Part shown: positions 20,711 to 35,382 of the stretch, one piece after another
Layout: every line of letters starts with the position of its first letter
How positions within the stretch are numbered: the stretch's first letter is position 1
From: Muricea muricata
Lineage: Eukaryota > Cnidaria > Anthozoa > Malacalcyonacea > Plexauridae
Length of the DNA stretch: 64,000 nucleotides
Assembly: GCA_963855995.1 (NCBI GenBank)
Contig: OY979717.1
Coordinates: 16,932,960-16,996,959 of the forward strand
Reading direction: 5' to 3'
The notes under the pieces: model-generated
The model's database searches: none
Seen by the model: the letters and a program-made list of their open reading frames with translations, nothing else
Told to the model about the DNA's origin: nothing
Made by a program: the position numbers and the translations under genes

Positions 20711-21717
20711 TTACTTAATCCTTTCTCCTTTCGATCGTATTACTAAATCCAAACGATGGTTCATTGACTCAATACATTTGTCAATTTCAGCTACAGAAAA
20801 ATTATACATAGTTCCTTTAACTCGTACTGGGAACTCGTCAAAAGTTTCACAAGTTATATTATCATTTAACGCGTCTAGTCTTAACTTGTTTTTCACGCGA
20901 TGAAACAAATTCTCTATTGGATTGAGATCAGGTCTCCTAGCAGGAATTTTCAACTGCTCAATTTGATTCTCTTTCAATGTTTCTTTTACAATATTCGAAT
21001 TCTGAACTGGGCAGTTATCTTGAACAAAAAGGTTCGATGCACGCTTGCTTGCTTTTGCGAACAGTATTTTAAATCTACTATTTACAAATAAAGCAAAGAA
21101 AGGCCCATGCATTTTTTCGTATCTGTAGCAGTCAGTGACGCCTTTTCCATGGGTAATGGCAACTAAAAGCTTGAGTACTTTACCGCCACTGCCTTCTTTG
21201 CTCCCTTTTGCAGTGCACCCTTGCTTTAAACTCTCCGACCTCTGACGCCATATTCTTCCACGTGGGGCTCTCGCTTGACTTGCTGGGCTTTTCTTATAGT
21301 ACTCTTTTCTTCAGATCAGCTGAACTCATTAATCCCTTTTTTCTGGCTTGCAAGAAATGGTAACCGTGTTGTTTAAGGCAACGTCTAACTGTCCTATTGC
21401 TTGCTTGACTTTCTTGTATTCCTGTCTTTTCCATTAGACGCTTTGACGAGAACTGTCCTTCTTCTTTTCTGAGAATTTAAATCAGCGCAAAAGTTGTCTT
21501 TCATCTCGTGCATCTAATTTGGTAGGTCAACCACCTTTACGTCTGCGTTTCTCACTCACAGACTTATCCCACCGGCTTTTTCCTTTTTAATTCGATAAAT
21601 AGTAGCACGCGAAACACTTGTCTTTTCAATGATCTCTCCAGTTGATATCTGTTCGTGTTTAGTCCAATACTTTACATAAGCTCTAGTCTCAACGTCTATT
21701 ATGCCTCTAAACACCAT
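20711..21717 (-). pseudogene. Tc1-like transposase pseudogene, B copy 3
   Basis: B segment 19882-21896, the only copy with the private G-to-C at 20450 (TAAATAGAAC), outside the pseudogene. Confidence 0.9.
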
Positions 21718-21896
21718 GTTTGTTCTCCACGCAATATCGATAGTGTGGTAAAAATCAAAATCACGAGATATTTAAATCAAACAAATTAATAACAACTTGG
21801 TGATTAAATGTCAAAACACAAATCTATGTGTCTTTGTTAGGTAACTAAAGTTTTCATGAACATTTCGCATGCAAGTGGACCGTCTTGACCTTCAGA

Positions 21897-22173
21897 CAAT
21901 CTTGGACAAAACTTGTTGAGACACATTGAAATTTTGAAGACAAGATACGCGTGCCCTTCTCGACTGATTTAAATGCTCACAATTTTTGTTGTAAACCCCC
22001 CCTCCCCCAGTTCAATGTTGACATAATTCGACAGCCGCATGTCCGAAGCATAGGTATCATATCAACAACATTGAATTGGGGGGTGTGGGGGGGGGGGGCA
22101 GATAGAATGATACGTGACCTTCCGAAAATGACATATGATCGCTCATGTGTCTCAACAATTTTGTCCAAGATTG
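21897..22173. mobile_element. M element, copy 4 (G12)
   Basis: 277 bp; poly-G length differs. Confidence 0.88.
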
Positions 22174-23002
22174 TCTGCGAGTATGCGAATGAAGCTCACG
22201 CGTGAAAACCAGTATAAATGACTTATTCCAGGTTACTTTTGATTTACATACTTATTAAAGGATTATTAACAGTGGTTAAGGAAATTGCATAAGTTGTCAA
22301 GGAAAATAGCCCAAGGTTACCAGATAATGTATAAAGAGCAAATTATTTGTGAATGGTATACCAACAAGTTCGAGCTTTGTTGGCTGACATGGAGTTTTTA
22401 AAACAATATAACAGTGATAGTGAGTTGTCTGATGCAGAAATAAAAGACATGGATGGCAAAACAACTAGAATGAGCGAAAACGCGTGTGCTTTGGAAATTA
22501 ATCCAATTTAACCATCAAATTCCATCCGACTTAGAGAAAGACATTACGTAATGTCCTCGTTGTTTTGCCAGTTTAATACTAGACTAAGACTTGGACTATT
22601 TCATCTGAATTTTTTTATAGAACGATTAACCTTTCAAGTTATAAATCTTAGGGGTATAATACAACGGTTAACTGGCATTTTTAACGGTTAACGGCCAACT
22701 TAGTCTTAAAACAATAATTGACCTCTCATCTATAAATAGAAGTTGGAGTTTTAGCCGTTAACCGTCAAAATCAAACGAAAACGCGTGGTTAATCGTCCAA
22801 AATGTTTGTAATTCCATTTTTTTGAATCCTCATGTAAGAAGTAAAATATATCGAGCATTAGAAATTGTTAAATTCAATAAAATGTGTTTCAGTACATTAT
22901 ATACTACACGACAGGAGGTGCGAAATAGCCTGCGGTAACACACGAAACAATTTTAATAGACTTTACTAAACACCATATAGTTGTAATTCTATAAAATGTT
23001 TA

Positions 23003-24009
23003 TTACTTAATCCTTTCTCCTTTCGATCGTATTACTAAATCCAAACGATGGTTCATTGACTCAATACATTTGTCAATTTCAGCTACAGAAAAATTATACA
23101 TAGTTCCTTTAACTCGTACTGGGAACTCGTCAAAAGTTTCACAAGTTATATTATCATTTAACGCGTCTAGTCTTAACTTGTTTTTCACGCGATGAAACAA
23201 ATTCTCTATTGGATTGAGATCAGGTCTCCTAGCAGGAATTTTCAACTGCTCAATTTGATTCTCTTTCAATGTTTCTTTTACAATATTCGAATTCTGAACT
23301 GGGCAGTTATCTTGAACAAAAAGGTTCGATGCACGCTTGCTTGCTTTTGCGAACAGTATTTTAAATCTACTATTTACAAATAAAGCAAAGAAAGGCCCAT
23401 GCATTTTTTCGTATCTGTAGCAGTCAGTGACGCCTTTTCCATGGGTAATGGCAACTAAAAGCTTGAGTACTTTACCGCCACTGCCTTCTTTGCTCCCTTT
23501 TGCAGTGCACCCTTGCTTTAAACTCTCCGACCTCTGACGCCATATTCTTCCACGTGGGGCTCTCGCTTGACTTGCTGGGCTTTTCTTATAGTACTCTTTT
23601 CTTCAGATCAGCTGAACTCATTAATCCCTTTTTTCTGGCTTGCAAGAAATGGTAACCGTGTTGTTTAAGGCAACGTCTAACTGTCCTATTGCTTGCTTGA
23701 CTTTCTTGTATTCCTGTCTTTTCCATTAGACGCTTTGACGAGAACTGTCCTTCTTCTTTTCTGAGAATTTAAATCAGCGCAAAAGTTGTCTTTCATCTCG
23801 TGCATCTAATTTGGTAGGTCAACCACCTTTACGTCTGCGTTTCTCACTCACAGACTTATCCCACCGGCTTTTTCCTTTTTAATTCGATAAATAGTAGCAC
23901 GCGAAACACTTGTCTTTTCAATGATCTCTCCAGTTGATATCTGTTCGTGTTTAGTCCAATACTTTACATAAGCTCTAGTCTCAACGTCTATTATGCCTCT
24001 AAACACCAT
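23003..24009 (-). pseudogene. Tc1-like transposase pseudogene, B copy 4
   Basis: B segment 22174-24188; no difference from copy 1 noticed. Confidence 0.9.
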
Positions 24010-24188
24010 GTTTGTTCTCCACGCAATATCGATAGTGTGGTAAAAATCAAAATCACGAGATATTTAAATCAAACAAATTAATAACAACTTGGTGATTAAA
24101 TGTCAAAACACAAATCTATGTGTCTTTGTTAGGTAACTAAAGTTTTCATGAACATTTCGCATGCAAGTGGACCGTCTTGACCTTCAGA

Positions 24189-24469
24189 CAATCTTGGACA
24201 AAACTTGTTGAGACACATTGAAATTTTGAAGACAAGATACGCGTGCCCTTCTCGACTGATTTAAATGCTCACAATTTTTGTTGTAAACCCCCCCTCCCCC
24301 AGTTCAATGTTGACATAATTCGACAGCCGCATGTCCGAAGCATAGGTATCATATCAACAACATTGAATTGGGGGGTGTGGGGGGGGGGGGGGGGCAGATA
24401 GAATGATACGTGACCTTCCGAAAATGACATATGATCGCTCATGTGTCTCAACAATTTTGTCCAAGATTG
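24189..24469. mobile_element. M element, copy 5 (G16)
   Basis: 281 bp; poly-G length differs. Confidence 0.88.
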
Positions 24470-25298
24470 TCTGCGAGTATGCGAATGAAGCTCACGCGTG
24501 AAAACCAGTATAAATGACTTATTCCAGGTTACTTTTGATTTACATACTTATTAAAGGATTATTAACAGTGGTTAAGGAAATTGCATAAGTTGTCAAGGAA
24601 AATAGCCCAAGGTTACCAGATAATGTATAAAGAGCAAATTATTTGTGAATGGTATACCAACAAGTTCGAGCTTTGTTGGCTGACATGGAGTTTTTAAAAC
24701 AATATAACAGTGATAGTGAGTTGTCTGATGCAGAAATAAAAGACATGGATGGCAAAACAACTAGAATGAGCGAAAACGCGTGTGCTTTGGAAATTAATCC
24801 AATTTAACCATCAAATTCCATCCGACTTAGAGAAAGACATTACGTAATGTCCTCGTTGTTTTGCCAGTTTAATACTAGACTAAGACTTGGACTATTTCAT
24901 CTGAATTTTTTTATAGAACGATTAACCTTTCAAGTTATAAATCTTAGGGGTATAATACAACGGTTAACTGGCATTTTTAACGGTTAACGGCCAACTTAGT
25001 CTTAAAACAATAATTGACCTCTCATCTATAAATAGAAGTTGGAGTTTTAGCCGTTAACCGTCAAAATCAAACGAAAACGCGTGGTTAATCGTCCAAAATG
25101 TTTGTAATTCCATTTTTTTGAATCCTCATGTAAGAAGTAAAATATATCGAGCATTAGAAATTGTTAAATTCAATAAAATGTGTTTCAGTACATTATATAC
25201 TACACGACAGGAGGTGCGAAATAGCCTGCGGTAACACACGAAACAATTTTAATAGACTTTACTAAACACCATATAGTTGTAATTCTATAAAATGTTTA

Positions 25299-26305
25299 TT
25301 ACTTAATCCTTTCTCCTTTCGATCGTATTACTAAATCCAAACGATGGTTCATTGACTCAATACATTTGTCAATTTCAGCTACAGAAAAATTATACATAGT
25401 TCCTTTAACTCGTACTGGGAACTCGTCAAAAGTTTCACAAGTTATATTATCATTTAACGCGTCTAGTCTTAACTTGTTTTTCACGCGATGAAACAAATTC
25501 TCTATTGGATTGAGATCAGGTCTCCTAGCAGGAATTTTCAACTGCTCAATTTGATTCTCTTTCAATGTTTCTTTTACAATATTCGAATTCTGAACTGGGC
25601 AGTTATCTTGAACAAAAAGGTTCGATGCACGCTTGCTTGCTTTTGCGAACAGTATTTTAAATCTACTATTTACAAATAAAGCAAAGAAAGGCCCATGCAT
25701 TTTTTCGTATCTGTAGCAGTCAGTGACGCCTTTTCCATGGGTAATGGCAACTAAAAGCTTGAGTACTTTACCGCCACTGCCTTCTTTGCTCCCTTTTGCA
25801 GTGCACCCTTGCTTTAAACTCTCCGACCTCTGACGCCATATTCTTCCACGTGGGGCTCTCGCTTGACTTGCTGGGCTTTTCTTATAGTACTCTTTTCTTC
25901 AGATCAGCTGAACTCATTAATCCCTTTTTTCTGGCTTGCAAGAAATGGTAACCGTGTTGTTTAAGGCAACGTCTAACTGTCCTATTGCTTGCTTGACTTT
26001 CTTGTATTCCTGTCTTTTCCATTAGACGCTTTGACGAGAACTGTCCTTCTTCTTTTCTGAGAATTTAAATCAGCGCAAAAGTTGTCTTTCATCTCGTGCA
26101 TCTAATTTGGTAGGTCAACCACCTTTACGTCTGCGTTTCTCACTCACAGACTTATCCCACCGGCTTTTTCCTTTTTAATTCGATAAATAGTAGCACGCGA
26201 AACACTTGTCTTTTCAATGATCTCTCCAGTTGATATCTGTTCGTGTTTAGTCCAATACTTTACATAAGCTCTAGTCTCAACGTCTATTATGCCTCTAAAC
26301 ACCAT
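25299..26305 (-). pseudogene. Tc1-like transposase pseudogene, B copy 5
   Basis: B segment 24470-26484. Confidence 0.9.
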
Positions 26306-26484
26306 GTTTGTTCTCCACGCAATATCGATAGTGTGGTAAAAATCAAAATCACGAGATATTTAAATCAAACAAATTAATAACAACTTGGTGATTAAATGTC
26401 AAAACACAAATCTATGTGTCTTTGTTAGGTAACTAAAGTTTTCATGAACATTTCGCATGCAAGTGGACCGTCTTGACCTTCAGA

Positions 26485-26760
26485 CAATCTTGGACAAAAC
26501 TTGTTGAGACACATTGAAATTTTGAAGACAAGATACGCGTGCCCTTCTCGACTGATTTAAATGCTCACAATTTTTGTTGTAAACCCCCCCTCCCCCAGTT
26601 CAATGTTGACATAATTCGACAGCCGCATGTCCGAAGCATAGGTATCATATCAACAACATTGAATTGGGGGGTGTGGGGGGGGGGGCAGATAGAATGATAC
26701 GTGACCTTCCGAAAATGACATATGATCGCTCATGTGTCTCAACAATTTTGTCCAAGATTG
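26485..26760. mobile_element. M element, copy 6 (G11)
   Basis: 276 bp; last copy before the M-less junction at 28776. Confidence 0.88.
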
Positions 26761-27589
26761 TCTGCGAGTATGCGAATGAAGCTCACGCGTGAAAACCAGT
26801 ATAAATGACTTATTCCAGGTTACTTTTGATTTACATACTTATTAAAGGATTATTAACAGTGGTTAAGGAAATTGCATAAGTTGTCAAGGAAAATAGCCCA
26901 AGGTTACCAGATAATGTATAAAGAGCAAATTATTTGTGAATGGTATACCAACAAGTTCGAGCTTTGTTGGCTGACATGGAGTTTTTAAAACAATATAACA
27001 GTGATAGTGAGTTGTCTGATGCAGAAATAAAAGACATGGATGGCAAAACAACTAGAATGAGCGAAAACGCGTGTGCTTTGGAAATTAATCCAATTTAACC
27101 ATCAAATTCCATCCGACTTAGAGAAAGACATTACGTAATGTCCTCGTTGTTTTGCCAGTTTAATACTAGACTAAGACTTGGACTATTTCATCTGAATTTT
27201 TTTATAGAACGATTAACCTTTCAAGTTATAAATCTTAGGGGTATAATACAACGGTTAACTGGCATTTTTAACGGTTAACGGCCAACTTAGTCTTAAAACA
27301 ATAATTGACCTCTCATCTATAAATAGAAGTTGGAGTTTTAGCCGTTAACCGTCAAAATCAAACGAAAACGCGTGGTTAATCGTCCAAAATGTTTGTAATT
27401 CCATTTTTTTGAATCCTCATGTAAGAAGTAAAATATATCGAGCATTAGAAATTGTTAAATTCAATAAAATGTGTTTCAGTACATTATATACTACACGACA
27501 GGAGGTGCGAAATAGCCTGCGGTAACACACGAAACAATTTTAATAGACTTTACTAAACACCATATAGTTGTAATTCTATAAAATGTTTA

Positions 27590-28596
27590 TTACTTAATCC
27601 TTTCTCCTTTCGATCGTATTACTAAATCCAAACGATGGTTCATTGACTCAATACATTTGTCAATTTCAGCTACAGAAAAATTATACATAGTTCCTTTAAC
27701 TCGTACTGGGAACTCGTCAAAAGTTTCACAAGTTATATTATCATTTAACGCGTCTAGTCTTAACTTGTTTTTCACGCGATGAAACAAATTCTCTATTGGA
27801 TTGAGATCAGGTCTCCTAGCAGGAATTTTCAACTGCTCAATTTGATTCTCTTTCAATGTTTCTTTTACAATATTCGAATTCTGAACTGGGCAGTTATCTT
27901 GAACAAAAAGGTTCGATGCACGCTTGCTTGCTTTTGCGAACAGTATTTTAAATCTACTATTTACAAATAAAGCAAAGAAAGGCCCATGCATTTTTTCGTA
28001 TCTGTAGCAGTCAGTGACGCCTTTTCCATGGGTAATGGCAACTAAAAGCTTGAGTACTTTACCGCCACTGCCTTCTTTGCTCCCTTTTGCAGTGCACCCT
28101 TGCTTTAAACTCTCCGACCTCTGACGCCATATTCTTCCACGTGGGGCTCTCGCTTGACTTGCTGGGCTTTTCTTATAGTACTCTTTTCTTCAGATCAGCT
28201 GAACTCATTAATCCCTTTTTTCTGGCTTGCAAGAAATGGTAACCGTGTTGTTTAAGGCAACGTCTAACTGTCCTATTGCTTGCTTGACTTTCTTGTATTC
28301 CTGTCTTTTCCATTAGACGCTTTGACGAGAACTGTCCTTCTTCTTTTCTGAGAATTTAAATCAGCGCAAAAGTTGTCTTTCATCTCGTGCATCTAATTTG
28401 GTAGGTCAACCACCTTTACGTCTGCGTTTCTCACTCACAGACTTATCCCACCGGCTTTTTCCTTTTTAATTCGATAAATAGTAGCACGCGAAACACTTGT
28501 CTTTTCAATGATCTCTCCAGTTGATATCTGTTCGTGTTTAGTCCAATACTTTACATAAGCTCTAGTCTCAACGTCTATTATGCCTCTAAACACCAT
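27590..28596 (-). pseudogene. Tc1-like transposase pseudogene, B copy 6
   Basis: B segment 26761-28775, joined to copy 7 without an M element. Confidence 0.9.
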
Positions 28597-28775
28597 GTTT
28601 GTTCTCCACGCAATATCGATAGTGTGGTAAAAATCAAAATCACGAGATATTTAAATCAAACAAATTAATAACAACTTGGTGATTAAATGTCAAAACACAA
28701 ATCTATGTGTCTTTGTTAGGTAACTAAAGTTTTCATGAACATTTCGCATGCAAGTGGACCGTCTTGACCTTCAGA

Positions 28776-28778
28776 CAG
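28776..28778. other. M-less B/B junction with CAG residue
   Basis: Where M is expected, the sequence reads CTTCAGA-CAG-TCTGCGAG. Only three bases separate the B ends. Either M was lost, leaving a transposase-like 3-nt footprint, or this is the ancestral empty junction. Confidence 0.85.
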
Positions 28779-29607
28779 TCTGCGAGTATGCGAATGAAGC
28801 TCACGCGTGAAAACCAGTATAAATGACTTATTCCAGGTTACTTTTGATTTACATACTTATTAAAGGATTATTAACAGTGGTTAAGGAAATTGCATAAGTT
28901 GTCAAGGAAAATAGCCCAAGGTTACCAGATAATGTATAAAGAGCAAATTATTTGTGAATGGTATACCAACAAGTTCGAGCTTTGTTGGCTGACATGGAGT
29001 TTTTAAAACAATATAACAGTGATAGTGAGTTGTCTGATGCAGAAATAAAAGACATGGATGGCAAAACAACTAGAATGAGCGAAAACGCGTGTGCTTTGGA
29101 AATTAATCCAATTTAACCATCAAATTCCATCCGACTTAGAGAAAGACATTACGTAATGTCCTCGTTGTTTTGCCAGTTTAATACTAGACTAAGACTTGGA
29201 CTATTTCATCTGAATTTTTTTATAGAACGATTAACCTTTCAAGTTATAAATCTTAGGGGTATAATACAACGGTTAACTGGCATTTTTAACGGTTAACGGC
29301 CAACTTAGTCTTAAAACAATAATTGACCTCTCATCTATAAATAGAAGTTGGAGTTTTAGCCGTTAACCGTCAAAATCAAACGAAAACGCGTGGTTAATCG
29401 TCCAAAATGTTTGTAATTCCATTTTTTTGAATCCTCATGTAAGAAGTAAAATATATCGAGCATTAGAAATTGTTAAATTCAATAAAATGTGTTTCAGTAC
29501 ATTATATACTACACGACAGGAGGTGCGAAATAGCCTGCGGTAACACACGAAACAATTTTAATAGACTTTACTAAACACCATATAGTTGTAATTCTATAAA
29601 ATGTTTA

Positions 29608-30614
29608 TTACTTAATCCTTTCTCCTTTCGATCGTATTACTAAATCCAAACGATGGTTCATTGACTCAATACATTTGTCAATTTCAGCTACAGAAAAATT
29701 ATACATAGTTCCTTTAACTCGTACTGGGAACTCGTCAAAAGTTTCACAAGTTATATTATCATTTAACGCGTCTAGTCTTAACTTGTTTTTCACGCGATGA
29801 AACAAATTCTCTATTGGATTGAGATCAGGTCTCCTAGCAGGAATTTTCAACTGCTCAATTTGATTCTCTTTCAATGTTTCTTTTACAATATTCGAATTCT
29901 GAACTGGGCAGTTATCTTGAACAAAAAGGTTCGATGCACGCTTGCTTGCTTTTGCGAACAGTATTTTAAATCTACTATTTACAAATAAAGCAAAGAAAGG
30001 CCCATGCATTTTTTCGTATCTGTAGCAGTCAGTGACGCCTTTTCCATGGGTAATGGCAACTAAAAGCTTGAGTACTTTACCGCCACTGCCTTCTTTGCTC
30101 CCTTTTGCAGTGCACCCTTGCTTTAAACTCTCCGACCTCTGACGCCATATTCTTCCACGTGGGGCTCTCGCTTGACTTGCTGGGCTTTTCTTATAGTACT
30201 CTTTTCTTCAGATCAGCTGAACTCATTAATCCCTTTTTTCTGGCTTGCAAGAAATGGTAACCGTGTTGTTTAAGGCAACGTCTAACTGTCCTATTGCTTG
30301 CTTGACTTTCTTGTATTCCTGTCTTTTCCATTAGACGCTTTGACGAGAACTGTCCTTCTTCTTTTCTGAGAATTTAAATCAGCGCAAAAGTTGTCTTTCA
30401 TCTCGTGCATCTAATTTGGTAGGTCAACCACCTTTACGTCTGCGTTTCTCACTCACAGACTTATCCCACCGGCTTTTTCCTTTTTAATTCGATAAATAGT
30501 AGCACGCGAAACACTTGTCTTTTCAATGATCTCTCCAGTTGATATCTGTTCGTGTTTAGTCCAATACTTTACATAAGCTCTAGTCTCAACGTCTATTATG
30601 CCTCTAAACACCAT
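29608..30614 (-). pseudogene. Tc1-like transposase pseudogene, B copy 7
   Basis: B segment 28779-30793, the only complete B with no M at its left end. Confidence 0.9.
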
Positions 30615-30793
30615 GTTTGTTCTCCACGCAATATCGATAGTGTGGTAAAAATCAAAATCACGAGATATTTAAATCAAACAAATTAATAACAACTTGGTGA
30701 TTAAATGTCAAAACACAAATCTATGTGTCTTTGTTAGGTAACTAAAGTTTTCATGAACATTTCGCATGCAAGTGGACCGTCTTGACCTTCAGA

Positions 30794-31075
30794 CAATCTT
30801 GGACAAAACTTGTTGAGACACATTGAAATTTTGAAGACAAGATACGCGTGCCCTTCTCGACTGATTTAAATGCTCACAATTTTTGTTGTAAACCCCCCCT
30901 CCCCCAGTTCAATGTTGACATAATTCGACAGCCGCATGTCCGAAGCATAGGTATCATATCAACAACATTGAATTGGGGGGTGTGGGGGGGGGGGGGGGGG
31001 CAGATAGAATGATACGTGACCTTCCGAAAATGACATATGATCGCTCATGTGTCTCAACAATTTTGTCCAAGATTG
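30794..31075. mobile_element. M element, copy 7 (G17)
   Basis: 282 bp; longest poly-G run in the block. Confidence 0.88.
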
Positions 31076-31904
31076 TCTGCGAGTATGCGAATGAAGCTCA
31101 CGCGTGAAAACCAGTATAAATGACTTATTCCAGGTTACTTTTGATTTACATACTTATTAAAGGATTATTAACAGTGGTTAAGGAAATTGCATAAGTTGTC
31201 AAGGAAAATAGCCCAAGGTTACCAGATAATGTATAAAGAGCAAATTATTTGTGAATGGTATACCAACAAGTTCGAGCTTTGTTGGCTGACATGGAGTTTT
31301 TAAAACAATATAACAGTGATAGTGAGTTGTCTGATGCAGAAATAAAAGACATGGATGGCAAAACAACTAGAATGAGCGAAAACGCGTGTGCTTTGGAAAT
31401 TAATCCAATTTAACCATCAAATTCCATCCGACTTAGAGAAAGACATTACGTAATGTCCTCGTTGTTTTGCCAGTTTAATACTAGACTAAGACTTGGACTA
31501 TTTCATCTGAATTTTTTTATAGAACGATTAACCTTTCAAGTTATAAATCTTAGGGGTATAATACAACGGTTAACTGGCATTTTTAACGGTTAACGGCCAA
31601 CTTAGTCTTAAAACAATAATTGACCTCTCATCTATAAATAGAAGTTGGAGTTTTAGCCGTTAACCGTCAAAATCAAACGAAAACGCGTGGTTAATCGTCC
31701 AAAATGTTTGTAATTCCATTTTTTTGAATCCTCATGTAAGAAGTAAAATATATCGAGCATTAGAAATTGTTAAATTCAATAAAATGTGTTTCAGTACATT
31801 ATATACTACACGACAGGAGGTGCGAAATAGCCTGCGGTAACACACGAAACAATTTTAATAGACTTTACTAAACACCATATAGTTGTAATTCTATAAAATG
31901 TTTA

Positions 31905-32911
31905 TTACTTAATCCTTTCTCCTTTCGATCGTATTACTAAATCCAAACGATGGTTCATTGACTCAATACATTTGTCAATTTCAGCTACAGAAAAATTATA
32001 CATAGTTCCTTTAACTCGTACTGGGAACTCGTCAAAAGTTTCACAAGTTATATTATCATTTAACGCGTCTAGTCTTAACTTGTTTTTCACGCGATGAAAC
32101 AAATTCTCTATTGGATTGAGATCAGGTCTCCTAGCAGGAATTTTCAACTGCTCAATTTGATTCTCTTTCAATGTTTCTTTTACAATATTCGAATTCTGAA
32201 CTGGGCAGTTATCTTGAACAAAAAGGTTCGATGCACGCTTGCTTGCTTTTGCGAACAGTATTTTAAATCTACTATTTACAAATAAAGCAAAGAAAGGCCC
32301 ATGCATTTTTTCGTATCTGTAGCAGTCAGTGACGCCTTTTCCATGGGTAATGGCAACTAAAAGCTTGAGTACTTTACCGCCACTGCCTTCTTTGCTCCCT
32401 TTTGCAGTGCACCCTTGCTTTAAACTCTCCGACCTCTGACGCCATATTCTTCCACGTGGGGCTCTCGCTTGACTTGCTGGGCTTTTCTTATAGTACTCTT
32501 TTCTTCAGATCAGCTGAACTCATTAATCCCTTTTTTCTGGCTTGCAAGAAATGGTAACCGTGTTGTTTAAGGCAACGTCTAACTGTCCTATTGCTTGCTT
32601 GACTTTCTTGTATTCCTGTCTTTTCCATTAGACGCTTTGACGAGAACTGTCCTTCTTCTTTTCTGAGAATTTAAATCAGCGCAAAAGTTGTCTTTCATCT
32701 CGTGCATCTAATTTGGTAGGTCAACCACCTTTACGTCTGCGTTTCTCACTCACAGACTTATCCCACCGGCTTTTTCCTTTTTAATTCGATAAATAGTAGC
32801 ACGCGAAACACTTGTCTTTTCAATGATCTCTCCAGTTGATATCTGTTCGTGTTTAGTCCAATACTTTACATAAGCTCTAGTCTCAACGTCTATTATGCCT
32901 CTAAACACCAT
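31905..32911 (-). pseudogene. Tc1-like transposase pseudogene, B copy 8
   Basis: B segment 31076-33090. Confidence 0.9.
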
Positions 32912-33090
32912 GTTTGTTCTCCACGCAATATCGATAGTGTGGTAAAAATCAAAATCACGAGATATTTAAATCAAACAAATTAATAACAACTTGGTGATTA
33001 AATGTCAAAACACAAATCTATGTGTCTTTGTTAGGTAACTAAAGTTTTCATGAACATTTCGCATGCAAGTGGACCGTCTTGACCTTCAGA

Positions 33091-33367
33091 CAATCTTGGA
33101 CAAAACTTGTTGAGACACATTGAAATTTTGAAGACAAGATACGCGTGCCCTTCTCGACTGATTTAAATGCTCACAATTTTTGTTGTAAACCCCCCCTCCC
33201 CCAGTTCAATGTTGACATAATTCGACAGCCGCATGTCCGAAGCATAGGTATCATATCAACAACATTGAATTGGGGGGTGTGGGGGGGGGGGGCAGATAGA
33301 ATGATACGTGACCTTCCGAAAATGACATATGATCGCTCATGTGTCTCAACAATTTTGTCCAAGATTG
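33091..33367. mobile_element. M element, copy 8 (G12)
   Basis: 277 bp; same poly-G length as copy 4. Confidence 0.88.
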
Positions 33368-34196
33368 TCTGCGAGTATGCGAATGAAGCTCACGCGTGAA
33401 AACCAGTATAAATGACTTATTCCAGGTTACTTTTGATTTACATACTTATTAAAGGATTATTAACAGTGGTTAAGGAAATTGCATAAGTTGTCAAGGAAAA
33501 TAGCCCAAGGTTACCAGATAATGTATAAAGAGCAAATTATTTGTGAATGGTATACCAACAAGTTCGAGCTTTGTTGGCTGACATGGAGTTTTTAAAACAA
33601 TATAACAGTGATAGTGAGTTGTCTGATGCAGAAATAAAAGACATGGATGGCAAAACAACTAGAATGAGCGAAAACGCGTGTGCTTTGGAAATTAATCCAA
33701 TTTAACCATCAAATTCCATCCGACTTAGAGAAAGACATTACGTAATGTCCTCGTTGTTTTGCCAGTTTAATACTAGACTAAGACTTGGACTATTTCATCT
33801 GAATTTTTTTATAGAACGATTAACCTTTCAAGTTATAAATCTTAGGGGTATAATACAACGGTTAACTGGCATTTTTAACGGTTAACGGCCAACTTAGTCT
33901 TAAAACAATAATTGACCTCTCATCTATAAATAGAAGTTGGAGTTTTAGCCGTTAACCGTCAAAATCAAACGAAAACGCGTGGTTAATCGTCCAAAATGTT
34001 TGTAATTCCATTTTTTTGAATCCTCATGTAAGAAGTAAAATATATCGAGCATTAGAAATTGTTAAATTCAATAAAATGTGTTTCAGTACATTATATACTA
34101 CACGACAGGAGGTGCGAAATAGCCTGCGGTAACACACGAAACAATTTTAATAGACTTTACTAAACACCATATAGTTGTAATTCTATAAAATGTTTA

Positions 34197-35203
34197 TTAC
34201 TTAATCCTTTCTCCTTTCGATCGTATTACTAAATCCAAACGATGGTTCATTGACTCAATACATTTGTCAATTTCAGCTACAGAAAAATTATACATAGTTC
34301 CTTTAACTCGTACTGGGAACTCGTCAAAAGTTTCACAAGTTATATTATCATTTAACGCGTCTAGTCTTAACTTGTTTTTCACGCGATGAAACAAATTCTC
34401 TATTGGATTGAGATCAGGTCTCCTAGCAGGAATTTTCAACTGCTCAATTTGATTCTCTTTCAATGTTTCTTTTACAATATTCGAATTCTGAACTGGGCAG
34501 TTATCTTGAACAAAAAGGTTCGATGCACGCTTGCTTGCTTTTGCGAACAGTATTTTAAATCTACTATTTACAAATAAAGCAAAGAAAGGCCCATGCATTT
34601 TTTCGTATCTGTAGCAGTCAGTGACGCCTTTTCCATGGGTAATGGCAACTAAAAGCTTGAGTACTTTACCGCCACTGCCTTCTTTGCTCCCTTTTGCAGT
34701 GCACCCTTGCTTTAAACTCTCCGACCTCTGACGCCATATTCTTCCACGTGGGGCTCTCGCTTGACTTGCTGGGCTTTTCTTATAGTACTCTTTTCTTCAG
34801 ATCAGCTGAACTCATTAATCCCTTTTTTCTGGCTTGCAAGAAATGGTAACCGTGTTGTTTAAGGCAACGTCTAACTGTCCTATTGCTTGCTTGACTTTCT
34901 TGTATTCCTGTCTTTTCCATTAGACGCTTTGACGAGAACTGTCCTTCTTCTTTTCTGAGAATTTAAATCAGCGCAAAAGTTGTCTTTCATCTCGTGCATC
35001 TAATTTGGTAGGTCAACCACCTTTACGTCTGCGTTTCTCACTCACAGACTTATCCCACCGGCTTTTTCCTTTTTAATTCGATAAATAGTAGCACGCGAAA
35101 CACTTGTCTTTTCAATGATCTCTCCAGTTGATATCTGTTCGTGTTTAGTCCAATACTTTACATAAGCTCTAGTCTCAACGTCTATTATGCCTCTAAACAC
35201 CAT
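34197..35203 (-). pseudogene. Tc1-like transposase pseudogene, B copy 9
   Basis: B segment 33368-35382. Confidence 0.9.
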
Positions 35204-35382
35204 GTTTGTTCTCCACGCAATATCGATAGTGTGGTAAAAATCAAAATCACGAGATATTTAAATCAAACAAATTAATAACAACTTGGTGATTAAATGTCAA
35301 AACACAAATCTATGTGTCTTTGTTAGGTAACTAAAGTTTTCATGAACATTTCGCATGCAAGTGGACCGTCTTGACCTTCAGA

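Noticed and set aside
21951-22205. 84-codon plus and 60-63-codon minus ORFs across M
   Set aside because: They read through the poly-G/poly-C foldback and open or close with G-run length.
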